The translations under genes and the position numbers were made by a program. DNA of 64,000 bases, from contig NZ_BMTF01000001.1 of the NCBI RefSeq assembly GCF_014649535.1, forward strand, positions 310,407 through 374,406. The letters run 5' to 3'. Below the pieces are notes generated by a model, which saw only the letters and a list, made by a program, of their open reading frames with translations, ran no database searches and was not told where the DNA came from. Below are positions 8,834-17,714 of this stretch, piece after piece. Numbering within the stretch: position 1 is the stretch's first letter; each line of letters starts with the position of its first letter. Origin of the DNA: Streptomyces gelaticus. Lineage in GTDB: Bacteria > Actinomycetota > Actinomycetes > Streptomycetales > Streptomycetaceae.

Positions 8834-10383
8834 GCAGCACCTTCCTCGGCATGCCCGCGACCCCGCCCCGCTCCCCGTACGGGACCGGAAATCTGCGCGG
8901 CGACCGGAAGTTCCCCGAGGCCGCCCACGACGAACTGCGCAACGAACAACTGCGCCGCAATCTCGGCCGGGCCACCCGCACCATCCGCGCCAAACGCCTC
9001 GACGTCACCGGCGAGCTGCCCGACTGGGAAGCACTGCGCGAGGCGGGTTCTGCCATCAAGACCGACACCATGAACCGCCTCCCCGAACTCCTGGAGCAGC
9101 TGGAGCAGAAGGTCACCGAGCGCGGCGGCACCGTCCACTGGGCGCGCGACGGCGTCGAGGCCAACGAGATCGTCACCCGGCTGGTCAAGGCGACGGGCAG
9201 CAGCGACGTCATCAAGGTGAAGTCGATGGCCACCCAGGAGATCGGCCTCAACGAACACCTCGAATCGGCAGGCATCACCCCGTACGAGACGGACCTCGCC
9301 GAACTGATCGTCCAGCTCGCGCACGACAAGCCGTCGCACATCCTGGTCCCCGCGATCCACCGCAACCGCGACGAGATCCGGCAGATCTTCCTCAAGGAGA
9401 TCCCGGGCGTCGACCCGGGCCTGGACAACGTGCCCGCGCATCTGGCCGCCGCCGCCCGCGCCTATCTGCGTGAGAAGTTCATGACGACCAAGGTGGCGGT
9501 CTCCGGCGCCAACTTCGGCATCGCCGAGACCGGGACCCTCGCCGTCGTGGAGTCCGAGGGCAACGGCCGCATGTGCCTGACCCTGCCCGACACCCTGATC
9601 ACCGTCATGGGCATCGAGAAGGTGCTGCCGCGCTACCGCGACCTCGAAGTCTTCCTCCAGCTGCTGCCGCGCTCCTCCACCGGCGAGCGGATGAACCCGT
9701 ACACCTCGATGTGGACCGGGGTGACACCGGGCGACGGCCCGCAGGACTTCCATCTGGTCCTGCTCGACAACGGACGCACCGCGGCGCTCGCCGACCGGAT
9801 CGGGCGCGAGGCCCTCAACTGCATCCGCTGCTCGGCCTGCCTCAACGTCTGCCCGGTGTACGAACGGGCCGGCGGTCACGCCTACGGATCGACGTACCCC
9901 GGACCGATCGGCGCGGTCCTCACCCCGCAGCTCGCGGGGATGCACGCGGCCAAGGACGACCCCAACAGCTCGTTGCCGTACGCCTCCAGCCTCTGCGGCG
10001 CCTGTTTCGACGCCTGCCCCGTCAAGATCGACATCCCGTCGCTCCTGGTCGAGCTGCGCCACCAGAACACCGAACAGTCCGGGACGACGGCGGAGAAGCT
10101 GGCCATGAAGGCCGCTGCCGCCGTCATGAAGCACCCGAAGCTCTTCACAGCCGCGCAGAAGGGCGCGGGGATCGGCCGTGTCATCGGCGGGCGGGACGGC
10201 AGGATCTCGCATCTGCCGCCGCCGTTCAACGGCTGGAGCGAGAGCCGGGACACCGCGGCGCCGCCGAAGCAGACCTTCCGCTCCTGGCTGGCATCGGCGG
10301 AGGGCGCCGCGACGATGCGGGCCGCCGCGGGCGAGTACGAGAAGAACCGGAAGCAGCAGAAGAAGGAGGAGGAGGAGAAGTGA
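8830..10383 (+). CDS. lutB: lactate utilization protein LutB, iron-sulfur cluster protein
   Basis: 517 aa. An N-terminal LUD domain (to ~300) is followed by two ferredoxin-like [4Fe-4S] motifs, CIRCSACLNVCP and CGACFDACP, and a lysine/glutamate-rich tail (KNRKQQKKEEEEK). It is the electron-carrying subunit of the LutABC lactate oxidase. It overlaps lutA by 4 bp and lutC by 4 bp (GTGA), so the operon is tightly coupled. Confidence 0.93.
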   Translation: MSSTFLGMPATPPRSPYGTGNLRGDRKFPEAAHDELRNEQLRRNLGRATRTIRAKRLDVTGELPDWEALREAGSAIKTDTMNRLPELLEQLEQKVTERGGTVHWARDGVEANEIVTRLVKATGSSDVIKVKSMATQEIGLNEHLESAGITPYETDLAELIVQLAHDKPSHILVPAIHRNRDEIRQIFLKEIPGVDPGLDNVPAHLAAAARAYLREKFMTTKVAVSGANFGIAETGTLAVVESEGNGRMCLTLPDTLITVMGIEKVLPRYRDLEVFLQLLPRSSTGERMNPYTSMWTGVTPGDGPQDFHLVLLDNGRTAALADRIGREALNCIRCSACLNVCPVYERAGGHAYGSTYPGPIGAVLTPQLAGMHAAKDDPNSSLPYASSLCGACFDACPVKIDIPSLLVELRHQNTEQSGTTAEKLAMKAAAAVMKHPKLFTAAQKGAGIGRVIGGRDGRISHLPPPFNGWSESRDTAAPPKQTFRSWLASAEGAATMRAAAGEYEKNRKQQKKEEEEK

Positions 10384-11012
10384 CGACCGCTCGCGAAACG
10401 GTGCTGGGCAGGATCAAGGACGCCCTGGCCCTCGCCCCCGCCCCGGACACCACCGTCCCGCGCGCTTACCGCACCGGCCGCACCCTCCCCGACGACGAAC
10501 GCCTGGCCCTCTTCACCGACCGGCTCGTCGACTACCGGGCGACGGTGCACACCTGCACCGCCGACCGCACCGCCCAGGTCGTCGCCGAGGTGCTGCGGGA
10601 GCACGGGGCGCGGCGGATCGGTGTGCCGGCCGGACTCGACCCGCGGTGGCTCGACGCGTACGACGGCGAGGTCCAGCAGGACTCCGGCGACATCCCGGCG
10701 CCCCGGCTCGACGCCCTGGACGGGGTCCTCACCGCCTCGGCCGTCGGCTGCGCCGAGACGGGCACGGTCTTCCTGGACGGTTCGCCCGACCAGGGACGGC
10801 GGGCGCTGTCCCTCGTCCCCGATCTCCATGTGTGCGTCGTCGATCTGTCCACGGTCGAGGCCGGTGTGCCGGAGGCGGTGGCGCGGCTGGAGCCCCGGCG
10901 GCCCACGACGCTGATCAGCGGCCCCTCGGCCACGTCCGACATCGAGCTGGAGCGGGTGGAGGGCGTGCACGGTCCGCGCACCCTGGCCGTGGTGATCAGA
11001 ACGGACAGGTGA
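10380..11012 (+). CDS. lutC: lactate utilization protein LutC (LUD domain)
   Basis: 210 aa LUD-domain protein. The conserved segment GCAETGTVFLDG lies mid-protein, as in LutC/YkgG. It completes the lactate-oxidising complex. The GTG start at 10380 overlaps the lutB stop, and the GAGGAGGAGG run inside the lutB 3' end serves as the ribosome-binding site. It is the last gene of the operon; a hairpin follows at 11041. Confidence 0.92.
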   Translation: MTTARETVLGRIKDALALAPAPDTTVPRAYRTGRTLPDDERLALFTDRLVDYRATVHTCTADRTAQVVAEVLREHGARRIGVPAGLDPRWLDAYDGEVQQDSGDIPAPRLDALDGVLTASAVGCAETGTVFLDGSPDQGRRALSLVPDLHVCVVDLSTVEAGVPEAVARLEPRRPTTLISGPSATSDIELERVEGVHGPRTLAVVIRTDR

Positions 11013-11040
11013 CGGACAGGCAGAGCCTTGCCGGCGGGCG

Positions 11041-11068
11041 GGGTGCGCGGTGCGAAGGCCGCGCACCC
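11041..11068. terminator. terminator shared by lutABC and the convergent DUF2264 gene
   Basis: GGGTGCGCGG (11041-11050) pairs perfectly with CCGCGCACCC (11059-11068) over an 8-nt loop. It lies between stop codons at 11012 (plus) and 11075 (minus), so it can serve both strands. Confidence 0.65.
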
Positions 11069-11074
11069 TGGCAC

Positions 11075-12976
11075 TCACCCGTGCGTGACCGTCATCGGCT
11101 CGAAGCGGATACGGGTCGTCGCCGCATCCTGGGACCAGCGGACCTCCACCGTGTCCCCGTCCACCGTCACACCGCTCACCACCGCGTCGAGCAGCGGCGC
11201 GTCGTACTCCGCGGTGAGCGAGGCGAGCGCGACCAGCACCACCGTGCCCTCGGCGGGCGCGGCCAGCCGGGGCACCACCGCCCAGGGCGTGTACGCGGTG
11301 CCCTGCGGAGCCCGGACCTCGTCCCGGGACTCCCAGCCGTGCAGGCCGTGCAGGGCGGAGGTCAGGGCGTCGTCCCGCCCGGTCGCCCAGCCCGTCTGCT
11401 CCACCCGGGCCCCGTCCGGTGCGCCGACGACCCGGTGCACCCGCAGCTCGTACCGGCCGCGCGCCACCGTGACGCTCTCCACCCGCATCCCCGGCACCAT
11501 CGGCGAACCCGACGTGAACACCGGACGGTGCCAGGAGGCGGCCCAGCCCCAGCCGTCGCCCCCACCGGCACCCAGCGCACGGACGACCCGGCGACCGCTG
11601 CGCACCCCGGCGACCACCACGGCCAGATGGTTGTCCGCCGCGTTCGCCGCGGACGTGGGCCCGGTCACCGTGGAGTACGACTGGCGGCTGTACAGCGGAT
11701 CGTCCTGGACACCCGACTCGCCCTCGTGCGGCCGCACATGGTCGCTGCCGTGGTTGTGCAGCCGTACGATCCCGTCCGCGCGGGTGGACTGGACGAGCAG
11801 TCCCGGGGCGGGCAGCGCGAGCACCCGGTCGGGGCCCTCGCTCGGCGCGCGCTCCTCGGTCGCGGCCCACAGCGGATGGCTCTCCGGGGCGAGCAGCGAT
11901 ACGAAGGCCTTGGACGCCCAGTACGGCGACGCGGGCGCCGAGTAGTTCTGCAGCGACGCCTCGTGCGGGCCGTGCCAGCCCAGGTTCAGCAGTCCGTCCG
12001 TACCGGTCGCGCCCCGGTCCAGGAAGTAGCGCAACGATCCGCTGATCACCCGTCGCGAGGCGCCGGGCGTGAGCGGGGTGTGCCCGCTGATCGCGCCGAG
12101 CGCGACCGAGGAGGCGGCTGCGAAGCGGTAGGTCAGCGAGCGGCCGAAGTGGATCGGCGCACCGTCACCGCCGAACAGCAGCGAGAACCCCGCCAGATGC
12201 TCGCGCAGCCGGGCGCCGTAGTGCGCGGACAGTTCCGCGTCGCCCGACAGATGCGCGTCCAGCATCGGGTAGAGGTGCAGCGCCCAGCCGTTGTAGTGGT
12301 CGAAGGCGCGGCCGTCGCCGTCCGCGTACCAGCCGTCGCCCCGGTACCAGCCCTCCAGCAGTTCCAGGGCCCGCTGCTTCGCCCGTGCGGTCCGGGCGTC
12401 ACCACGGCCCACGGACTCCAGGAACCCGGCCACGGAGTAGGGGAAGAGGTACCAGTTGTTGGGGGAGGGGACGTGCGTCAGCGCGTCGCGCAGCCACTCC
12501 TCGGTACGGTCCTGCACCCCGGCGTCCAGCCGGTCCCAGAGCCACGGCCGGGTCAGCCGCAGACCGATGGCGACCGAGGCGGACTCGACCATGGGCTGGC
12601 CGAAGACGGAGTGGTCGCGGATCAGCGGCCAGGACTCGGCGTCCTCGCGGCCGGGGGTGCGGGTGCCGGCCGCGAGCCCGTCGGCGTACCGGTCGAGCCA
12701 GCCGTGCGGGTCCTTGCCGTCCGCGCCCGCGACCCTGAAGGCGGCGGCGAGGAAGGTGCGCGCGTACCCCTCCAGACCGTCGGAGCGCACTCCGGACGCG
12801 GACGGCCTGCCCGGCAGATCCAGCAGCGCGCCGCCCGGGGTGGCCCACTCCCAGGCGGCCCGGAGCAGCCCGTCGGCAGCGGCCTCCCAGTGCGCGCGGG
12901 TGTAGCCGGTGTGCGGGCTCAACGCCCGGTCCTCGGCGGGGAGTTCGATCGGAGAGCTCGGGTGGGGAGCGGTCAT
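11075..12976 (-). CDS. DUF2264 domain protein
   Basis: 633 aa. The N-terminal two-thirds match the alpha/alpha-barrel DUF2264 pattern: TRAHWEAAADGLL, WYRGDGWYADGDGRAFDHYNGWALHLYPM and FGRSLTYRFAAASSVALGA are the recognisable segments. A beta-rich C-terminal domain follows. There is no signal peptide, so it is cytoplasmic. DUF2264 proteins are usually found with sugar ABC transporters and glycan-degrading enzymes and are suspected carbohydrate-active enzymes; no reaction is assigned here. The ATG at 12976 overlaps the stop of the dehydrogenase (ATGA), so the two are co-translated. Confidence 0.82.
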   Translation of the reverse strand: MTAPHPSSPIELPAEDRALSPHTGYTRAHWEAAADGLLRAAWEWATPGGALLDLPGRPSASGVRSDGLEGYARTFLAAAFRVAGADGKDPHGWLDRYADGLAAGTRTPGREDAESWPLIRDHSVFGQPMVESASVAIGLRLTRPWLWDRLDAGVQDRTEEWLRDALTHVPSPNNWYLFPYSVAGFLESVGRGDARTARAKQRALELLEGWYRGDGWYADGDGRAFDHYNGWALHLYPMLDAHLSGDAELSAHYGARLREHLAGFSLLFGGDGAPIHFGRSLTYRFAAASSVALGAISGHTPLTPGASRRVISGSLRYFLDRGATGTDGLLNLGWHGPHEASLQNYSAPASPYWASKAFVSLLAPESHPLWAATEERAPSEGPDRVLALPAPGLLVQSTRADGIVRLHNHGSDHVRPHEGESGVQDDPLYSRQSYSTVTGPTSAANAADNHLAVVVAGVRSGRRVVRALGAGGGDGWGWAASWHRPVFTSGSPMVPGMRVESVTVARGRYELRVHRVVGAPDGARVEQTGWATGRDDALTSALHGLHGWESRDEVRAPQGTAYTPWAVVPRLAAPAEGTVVLVALASLTAEYDAPLLDAVVSGVTVDGDTVEVRWSQDAATTRIRFEPMTVTHG

Positions 12977-14022
12977 GCGAGAAATGCCAGCCTTTCGCGT
13001 CGTACGGGATGGGCGAAACCGTCGCCCGCGGCCCAGCGGCCTGCCTCGCCTGCCGCCAGATCGACCAGTCGCCGCAACTCGTTGCCCTGCGACCCGGCGA
13101 GGTGCGGGGTGATCAGGGCGTTCTCGCAGTCCCACAGGGGGTGTGCGGCGGGCAGTGTGTCGGGATCGGTGACGTCGAGGATCGCCCGGATCCGGTTCTG
13201 CCGGAGTACGTCGATGAGCGCGTCCTGGTCGACGACGGCGCCCCGCGCGGTGTTGATGAGCACGCCGTCCGGGCGCATCGAGGTGAGCAGTTCACGGCTG
13301 ACCAGCCCGCGGGTGGCCGGCAGCAGCGGGGTGTGGACGCTCACCACATCGCTCTGTGCGAACAGTTCACCGAGGCCGACGGGCCGGACGCCGAGCGCGG
13401 CGGCCTCCTCGTCACCGACGTACGGATCGTGCAGCAGTACGGGCAGGGCGTAGGGGCGCAGCAGCTCGATGACGCGTCGGCCGATCATGGAGGCGGACAG
13501 AATGCCCACGGTGCGGCCGTAGTTCCCGACCCGGTCGGGGGTGGCGAGCCAATTGTCGCGGCGGCGCTGCGTCCGGTAGGCGTGGGCCCGCTCCAGGACT
13601 TGTTTGCCGGAGAGCAGGATCATCGCGACGGTGTACTCGGCCACCGGCAGCGCGTTGGCGGCGGCCGCCGACGACACCTCGATGCCGCGTTCCCAGCAGG
13701 CCTCGGTGATGTGTCCGCGGATGCTGCCCGCGGTGTGGACGACGGCGCGCAGGTGCGGCGTCGCATCCAGGGCGGCCGCGTCGAGCGGGGGACAGCCCCA
13801 GCCGGTGACCAGGAGTTCGACGTCGGCCAGTACGGCGCTGGCCCGGTCGGTGCCGAAGTCGTCGATCGCGGGCAGCGGCGCGAGATCGCACACGGCGTCG
13901 AGCGCGGCCCGGGACCGGGCGTCGAGGAGCGCGTCCGCGGCGGCCGGTTTCATGGCGACGGCGGCGCGTGGCCGCTTCCGGGCGGCGGGGGCGGCGGCGG
14001 AGGAGGGGTCTGTGCTGGGCAT
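12973..14022 (-). CDS. D-isomer-specific 2-hydroxyacid dehydrogenase
   Basis: 349 aa. The NAD-binding domain lies in the second half. The usual GxGxxG is replaced by GILSASMIGR, seen in a subgroup of the family. The substrate-binding Arg is in NTARGAVVDQDALI and the catalytic His in NALITPHLAGSQGNE. It should reduce a 2-oxoacid or oxidise a 2-hydroxyacid using NAD(P)H, probably a sugar acid given the DUF2264 neighbour. ATG 14022 has AGGAG 6 nt upstream. A truncated permease gene ends only 35 bp upstream on the same strand, so it was formerly the gene behind an ABC transporter. Confidence 0.87.
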   Translation of the reverse strand: MPSTDPSSAAAPAARKRPRAAVAMKPAAADALLDARSRAALDAVCDLAPLPAIDDFGTDRASAVLADVELLVTGWGCPPLDAAALDATPHLRAVVHTAGSIRGHITEACWERGIEVSSAAAANALPVAEYTVAMILLSGKQVLERAHAYRTQRRRDNWLATPDRVGNYGRTVGILSASMIGRRVIELLRPYALPVLLHDPYVGDEEAAALGVRPVGLGELFAQSDVVSVHTPLLPATRGLVSRELLTSMRPDGVLINTARGAVVDQDALIDVLRQNRIRAILDVTDPDTLPAAHPLWDCENALITPHLAGSQGNELRRLVDLAAGEAGRWAAGDGFAHPVRRERLAFLA

Positions 14023-14057
14023 CTGTCTCCTGGTGGGGAACGGGGGCGGTGGACCGG

Positions 14058-14202
14058 TCACTTCACGGCGCCTGCGGTGAGCCCCGACGTCCAGAAGCGC
14101 CGGAGCAGGGCGAGAGCGAGGACCAACGGCAGGACCGCGAGCAGCGAACCGGTGATCACGACGGGGCAGTACGCGGGTGAGACGGTGGCGGCGCTGTTCC
14201 AT
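14058..14202 (-). pseudogene. C-terminal remnant of a sugar ABC transporter permease
   Basis: The minus frame encodes about 45 residues ending VLPLVLALALLRRFWTSG and then LTAGAVK. This is the characteristic last transmembrane helix and tail of MalG-type carbohydrate ABC permeases. There is no start codon, no upstream domain and no EAA loop, so more than 200 residues are missing. The break lies near 14200, where the sequence changes to an unrelated fragment. No solute-binding protein or second permease is present, so the transporter has been lost by deletion. Confidence 0.72.
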
Positions 14203-14203
14203 G

Positions 14204-14461
14204 TCAGGCGACCGCGAAGGCGGATCCGCCGCGGGTGCCGAGCCGGACGTCGTACCGCCGGCTGCCGACCGTGCTCACCACGACCAGGTCCCGGTCGATC
14301 ATCCGCTGCCAGTACGAGGCGAAGCGGCGGCTCGGTCGGCACGGCCCGGACGGTCCGTGGCCGACGCCGACGCGGGCGCGGGCGCGGGCGCCGAGCGCAC
14401 CGGCCGACGGTAGGGCGGCGATCGGGGCCGGCACGGACCGACGGCTCTGTCGACCGGCCAT
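14204..14461 (-). pseudogene. fused gene remnant behind a retained start
   Basis: An excellent ribosome-binding site (GGGAGGAG) precedes the ATG at 14461 (MAGRQSRRSVPAPI). The frame then runs through an Arg/Ala/Gly-rich stretch and ends with a protein-like tail (SYWQRMIDRDLVVVSTVG...GGSAFAVA) directly abutting the permease remnant. I read it as the 5' end of the lost operon's first gene joined to the 3' end of another deleted gene. I do not recognise the family of the tail. It could still be translated as an ~85-aa peptide. Confidence 0.4.
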
Positions 14462-14549
14462 GTGCTCCTCCCGCGGCTTCTCAATCGGCTCACGGGGAAT
14501 CCTGATCGGCTGATCGACACTGGTCAATAGATCGCTCGGAAGAAAATCA

Positions 14550-14563
14550 AAGCGGTCAAACGA
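14550..14563 (-). promoter_or_regulatory. operator-like motif before the remnant transporter operon
   Basis: AAGCGGTCAAACGA (reverse complement TCGTTTGACCGCTT) matches 13 of 14 bases of a motif at 15736-15749, which precedes the adjacent DeoR/LacI-type regulator. It lies about 90 bp before the 14461 start in unusually AT-rich DNA (14510-14570). Confidence 0.55.
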
Positions 14564-15700
14564 TCAATTCCTGGGGAGTGGTGGCCCCTGTGCCGATCCG
14601 CGCACCTCGAGCGTGGGCAGCAGCTCGGTCCGGCGCACCGGACCGCCGTCCCCGAAGGCCGCGGACAGCCGGCGGAGCAGCAGCTCGGCGGCGGCCCGGC
14701 CGATCTCCGCCTTCGGCGGTGCCACCGCCGTCAGCGGCGTGCTGCCGAGGGCCGCGACCACATCGTCGTACGCCACCACCGAGCAGTCCCGGGGAACCTC
14801 GACACCGCTCTCCGCCAGTCGCTGTACCAGCATCAGCGCATCCACGTCGCCGTGCAGCACGGCCCCCGTGGCGCCCCGTTCCCGCAGCAGCGCGGCGAGG
14901 TCGAGAGCCGCCCGGCCGTCGGCCGCCGGAGCGGATCCGCGAGGTTCCGCCGCGGCCTCCGGCGAGCTCAGCACCACCGTCCAGTCCTCCACCTCCGGAC
15001 GGGCCGCCGCGATCTCGGCGAACGCCGCACGGATGCTGCGCGCCGTCGGGCTGTCGTCCCGGGCGGCCAGCACGATGCGGCGGTGTCCCAGCGACACCAG
15101 ATGGTCCACGGCGAGATGTGTCCCGTACCAGTGATCGGAACAGACGGAGTCCAGTGCGTGCAGTGCGCTGCCCGGCCGGGGCCGCCGCTCCATCAGTACG
15201 GTCGGCACCCCCACGTCGGCGAGCCAGCCGTAGTCCAGCTCCTCCGAGCGGGCGCTGGGCCAGCGCGGCGCGATCAGCAGCCCGCGCGCCCCGTCCGCCA
15301 GCGCCCGCTCCACCAGCGGACGTTCGGCGCCGGGTGACGGGGGCGCGATGTGCAGGGCGATCCGTATCCCGGAATCCTCCAGGACGGACCGGGCGCCGTG
15401 CAGCGTCTCGTACAGGTACGAATGCCGCTCCGGGACGACCAGGGCGACCGCGCCGGCGTCCTCGGCCGCCTCCTCGCCGCGGGGTACCGGGACGGCGGAG
15501 GGCGGCACCGGGTCCCGTATCGGCCGGGCCACCCCGTGCCCGCGGCGCAGCCGCCCGACCCGGGCCAGCTCCTCGACGTCCCGGCGGACCGTGACCACCG
15601 AGACGTCCAGCTCGGCCGCGAGCACGCTCACCTTGACGGCGCCGCGCGATTCCACCACCGACAGGATTCGCTGACGCCTGAGTTCCACCGGCTCCCGCAT
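14564..15700 (-). CDS. DeoR/LacI hybrid transcriptional regulator
   Basis: 378 aa. An N-terminal DeoR-type helix-turn-helix (residues ~1-55: RRQRILSVVESRGAVKVSVLAAELDVSVVTVRRDVEELA) is joined to a LacI-type periplasmic-binding-like effector domain (~80-370: HLAVDHLVSLGHRRIVLAARDD, and GAVLHGDVDALMLVQRLAESGVEVPRDCSVVAYDD). Such hybrids repress sugar-uptake operons and sense the sugar. ATG 15700 follows GAGGGG. It lies immediately upstream of the deleted transporter operon, and its own promoter shares a motif with that operon. It is probably the old pathway regulator, now left to control only the surviving enzyme genes. Confidence 0.85.
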   Translation of the reverse strand: MREPVELRRQRILSVVESRGAVKVSVLAAELDVSVVTVRRDVEELARVGRLRRGHGVARPIRDPVPPSAVPVPRGEEAAEDAGAVALVVPERHSYLYETLHGARSVLEDSGIRIALHIAPPSPGAERPLVERALADGARGLLIAPRWPSARSEELDYGWLADVGVPTVLMERRPRPGSALHALDSVCSDHWYGTHLAVDHLVSLGHRRIVLAARDDSPTARSIRAAFAEIAAARPEVEDWTVVLSSPEAAAEPRGSAPAADGRAALDLAALLRERGATGAVLHGDVDALMLVQRLAESGVEVPRDCSVVAYDDVVAALGSTPLTAVAPPKAEIGRAAAELLLRRLSAAFGDGGPVRRTELLPTLEVRGSAQGPPLPRN

Positions 15701-15735
15701 GCTGCTGGCCCCCTCGCCGTACCGCCGCGCGTTGT

Positions 15736-15762
15736 TCGTTTGAACGCTTCCGGTGAGCGTTC
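15736..15762. promoter_or_regulatory. probable operator of the DeoR/LacI regulator
   Basis: GAACGCT (15742-15748) and AGCGTTC (15756-15762) form a perfect 7-bp inverted repeat with a 7-bp spacer, 42 bp before the regulator start. The left half extends into TCGTTTGAACGCTT (15736-15749), shared with the site at 14550. Confidence 0.55.
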
Positions 15763-16038
15763 GGGTCGCAGCATAGCGATAGGCCCCGGATGTCCACGGG
15801 CTACCTCCCGGGCGCGCTGCGCGGCCCGTTCGCCGGCGTGCCGGTCGACCGGGCACGGCTGCGCGCCCCGACCGAGCTCCTCACCGTTCTTCAGGTTCTC
15901 GTCTTCGCCTCCGTATCCCTGGCGGCAGCCCTCAGCGGGGTCGCCGACGCGCTCTTCGTGCTCTACGCAACCGGCGAACTCCAGCTCTCCCCTCGGCAGT
16001 TGGCCTCTGGTGGTCGTGAGGGGGCTTTTCACGCACTC
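15763..16038. other. stretch without a supported gene
   Basis: About 275 bp between the regulator promoter and the terminator at 16039. An open frame from 15790 on the plus strand has a hydrophobic middle but no ribosome-binding site. I do not call it a gene. Confidence 0.3.
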
Positions 16039-16084
16039 GGCCCTCCCGGAACGGCCCTGGCACCAGGGCCGTTCCGAGAGGGCC
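16039..16084 (-). terminator. terminator downstream of the amino-acid permease
   Basis: A 22-bp stem (16039-16060 with 16063-16084, one mismatch) with a 2-nt CA loop lies 17 bp beyond the permease stop codon. It is symmetrical enough to act on both strands. Confidence 0.65.
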
Positions 16085-16100
16085 GGGGGGACGAGCCGGG

Positions 16101-17630
16101 TCAGACGATGCCTTCCTCGATCTCGGCCTGCTCGCGCGCGTTGCCGTACGCCGAGGGCGTGCTGTACGAACGCCGGGCGACGAACCACCACACGGTGGCC
16201 AGGACCAGCACTGCGATCAGCGCGATCGACGCGTAGTTCATCGAGTCGACCGTCACCGGGGACGACTGCGGGAGCAGGAACAGCACGGTCACGAAGGCGA
16301 CCCACACGACGGCGATCCAGCCGATCGGCTTGCTCCAGCGGCCCAGGTGCCAGGGCCCGCGCTCGAACCGGCTGCCGGAGCGCAGCTTCAGGAAGATCGG
16401 GATCGCATACGCGGGCGTGATGCCGATGACATTGATCGCGGTCACCGCACCGTATGCGGTGGCGGAGTACAGCGACGGCAGCGCGAGCGCTCCCGCGACG
16501 ACGACCGACAGCCACACCGCGTTGACGGGTGTCTGGGTGCGCGCGCTCACCTTGTGCCACAGCGCCGAGCCCGGCAGTGCGTTGTCACGGCTGAACGCGA
16601 ACACCATCCGGCTGGCGGCGGCGACCTCGGCGTTGCCGCAGAACAGCTGCGCCGCGATGACGATCAGGAGCAGGGCAGTGGCTCCGGAGGTGCCCAGCGC
16701 GTCGATCATGATCTGGGCCGGTGGCACACCGGTGGCGCTGTTCTGGGCGCCCGCGTAGTCCTGGATCGCGAAGGTCAGCCCGGCGAGCAGTACGAAACCG
16801 GCGACCCAGGAGGCCCAGATCGCGCGGACGATGCCCTTGGCGGCCGTCACCGAGGCATTGGACGTCTCCTCCGAAAGATGCGCGGAGGCGTCGTAGCCGC
16901 AGAAGGTGTATTGCGCGAGGAGCAGGCCGATCGCCGCCACATACAACGGGTTGTGCCAGCCCGTGTCATTGACGAACTCGGTGAAGACGAACGACGGCGA
17001 CTGGTGGTGTGAGGGGACGATCGCGAGCACGGCGACGATCACCGCGACACCGGCGAGGTGCCACCACACACTGATCGAGTTGAGCACGCTGACGAGGCGG
17101 ACACCGAAGAGGTTCAGCACGGCGTGCAGCAGCAGGATGCAGACAAAGATGATCATTGTCTTGCCCGGTGTGGGAGTGAATCCCCACTGCAGATTCATCA
17201 GCGCACCGGTGAACAGTGCCGCACCGTAGTCGATGCCCGCGATCGCGCCCAGCAGACCCAGCAGATTCAGCCAGCCGGTGTACCAGCCCCACTTGCGGCC
17301 ACCGAGCCGGTCGGCCATGTAGTACAGCGCTCCCGAGGTCGGGTAGGCGCTGGTCACCTCGGCGAGCGCCATGCCGACACAGAGCACGAAGAGCCCGACA
17401 CCGGCCCAGCCCCAGAGCATCACGGCCGGACCACCGGTCGACATGCCGAAGCCGTACAGGGTCATGCAGCCGGACAGGATCGAGATGACGGAGAAGCTGA
17501 TGGCGAAGTTGCCGAAGCCCCCCATGCGGCGGGCGAGCACCGGCTGGTAGCCGAGTTCGCGCAGCCGCTCCTCCTCGTCCTTCGGCGGGGTTGCCTCCGC
17601 ACCCGACTGGGTCGGGGTGGATATGGACAT
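16101..17630 (-). CDS. APC-superfamily amino acid permease
   Basis: 509 aa with about 12 hydrophobic segments. The N-terminal pattern ELGYQPVLARRMGGFGNFAISFSVISILSG and the CGYDASAHLSEET loop place it in the amino acid/choline transporter branch (GABA- or choline-permease-like) of the APC superfamily. It is an inner-membrane, ion-coupled importer; the substrate is not determined. ATG 17630 has GGAGG 8 nt upstream. The conserved hypothetical gene at 17715 lies upstream on the same strand, 84 bp away, so they may be cotranscribed. Confidence 0.88.
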   Translation of the reverse strand: MSISTPTQSGAEATPPKDEEERLRELGYQPVLARRMGGFGNFAISFSVISILSGCMTLYGFGMSTGGPAVMLWGWAGVGLFVLCVGMALAEVTSAYPTSGALYYMADRLGGRKWGWYTGWLNLLGLLGAIAGIDYGAALFTGALMNLQWGFTPTPGKTMIIFVCILLLHAVLNLFGVRLVSVLNSISVWWHLAGVAVIVAVLAIVPSHHQSPSFVFTEFVNDTGWHNPLYVAAIGLLLAQYTFCGYDASAHLSEETSNASVTAAKGIVRAIWASWVAGFVLLAGLTFAIQDYAGAQNSATGVPPAQIMIDALGTSGATALLLIVIAAQLFCGNAEVAAASRMVFAFSRDNALPGSALWHKVSARTQTPVNAVWLSVVVAGALALPSLYSATAYGAVTAINVIGITPAYAIPIFLKLRSGSRFERGPWHLGRWSKPIGWIAVVWVAFVTVLFLLPQSSPVTVDSMNYASIALIAVLVLATVWWFVARRSYSTPSAYGNAREQAEIEEGIV

Positions 17631-17714
17631 CGGGAAAACCTCCGTGAGCGGGATGGAAAAGGGACGGTCGGGATCGGTTCGGGACGGGAGGAGGCACGGC
17701 GGCGCGGCCCTCGC

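Noticed and set aside
15790-16236. Plus-strand frame with a hydrophobic middle between regulator and permease
   Set aside because: No ribosome-binding site, and it runs into the 3' end of the permease gene through a terminator hairpin.
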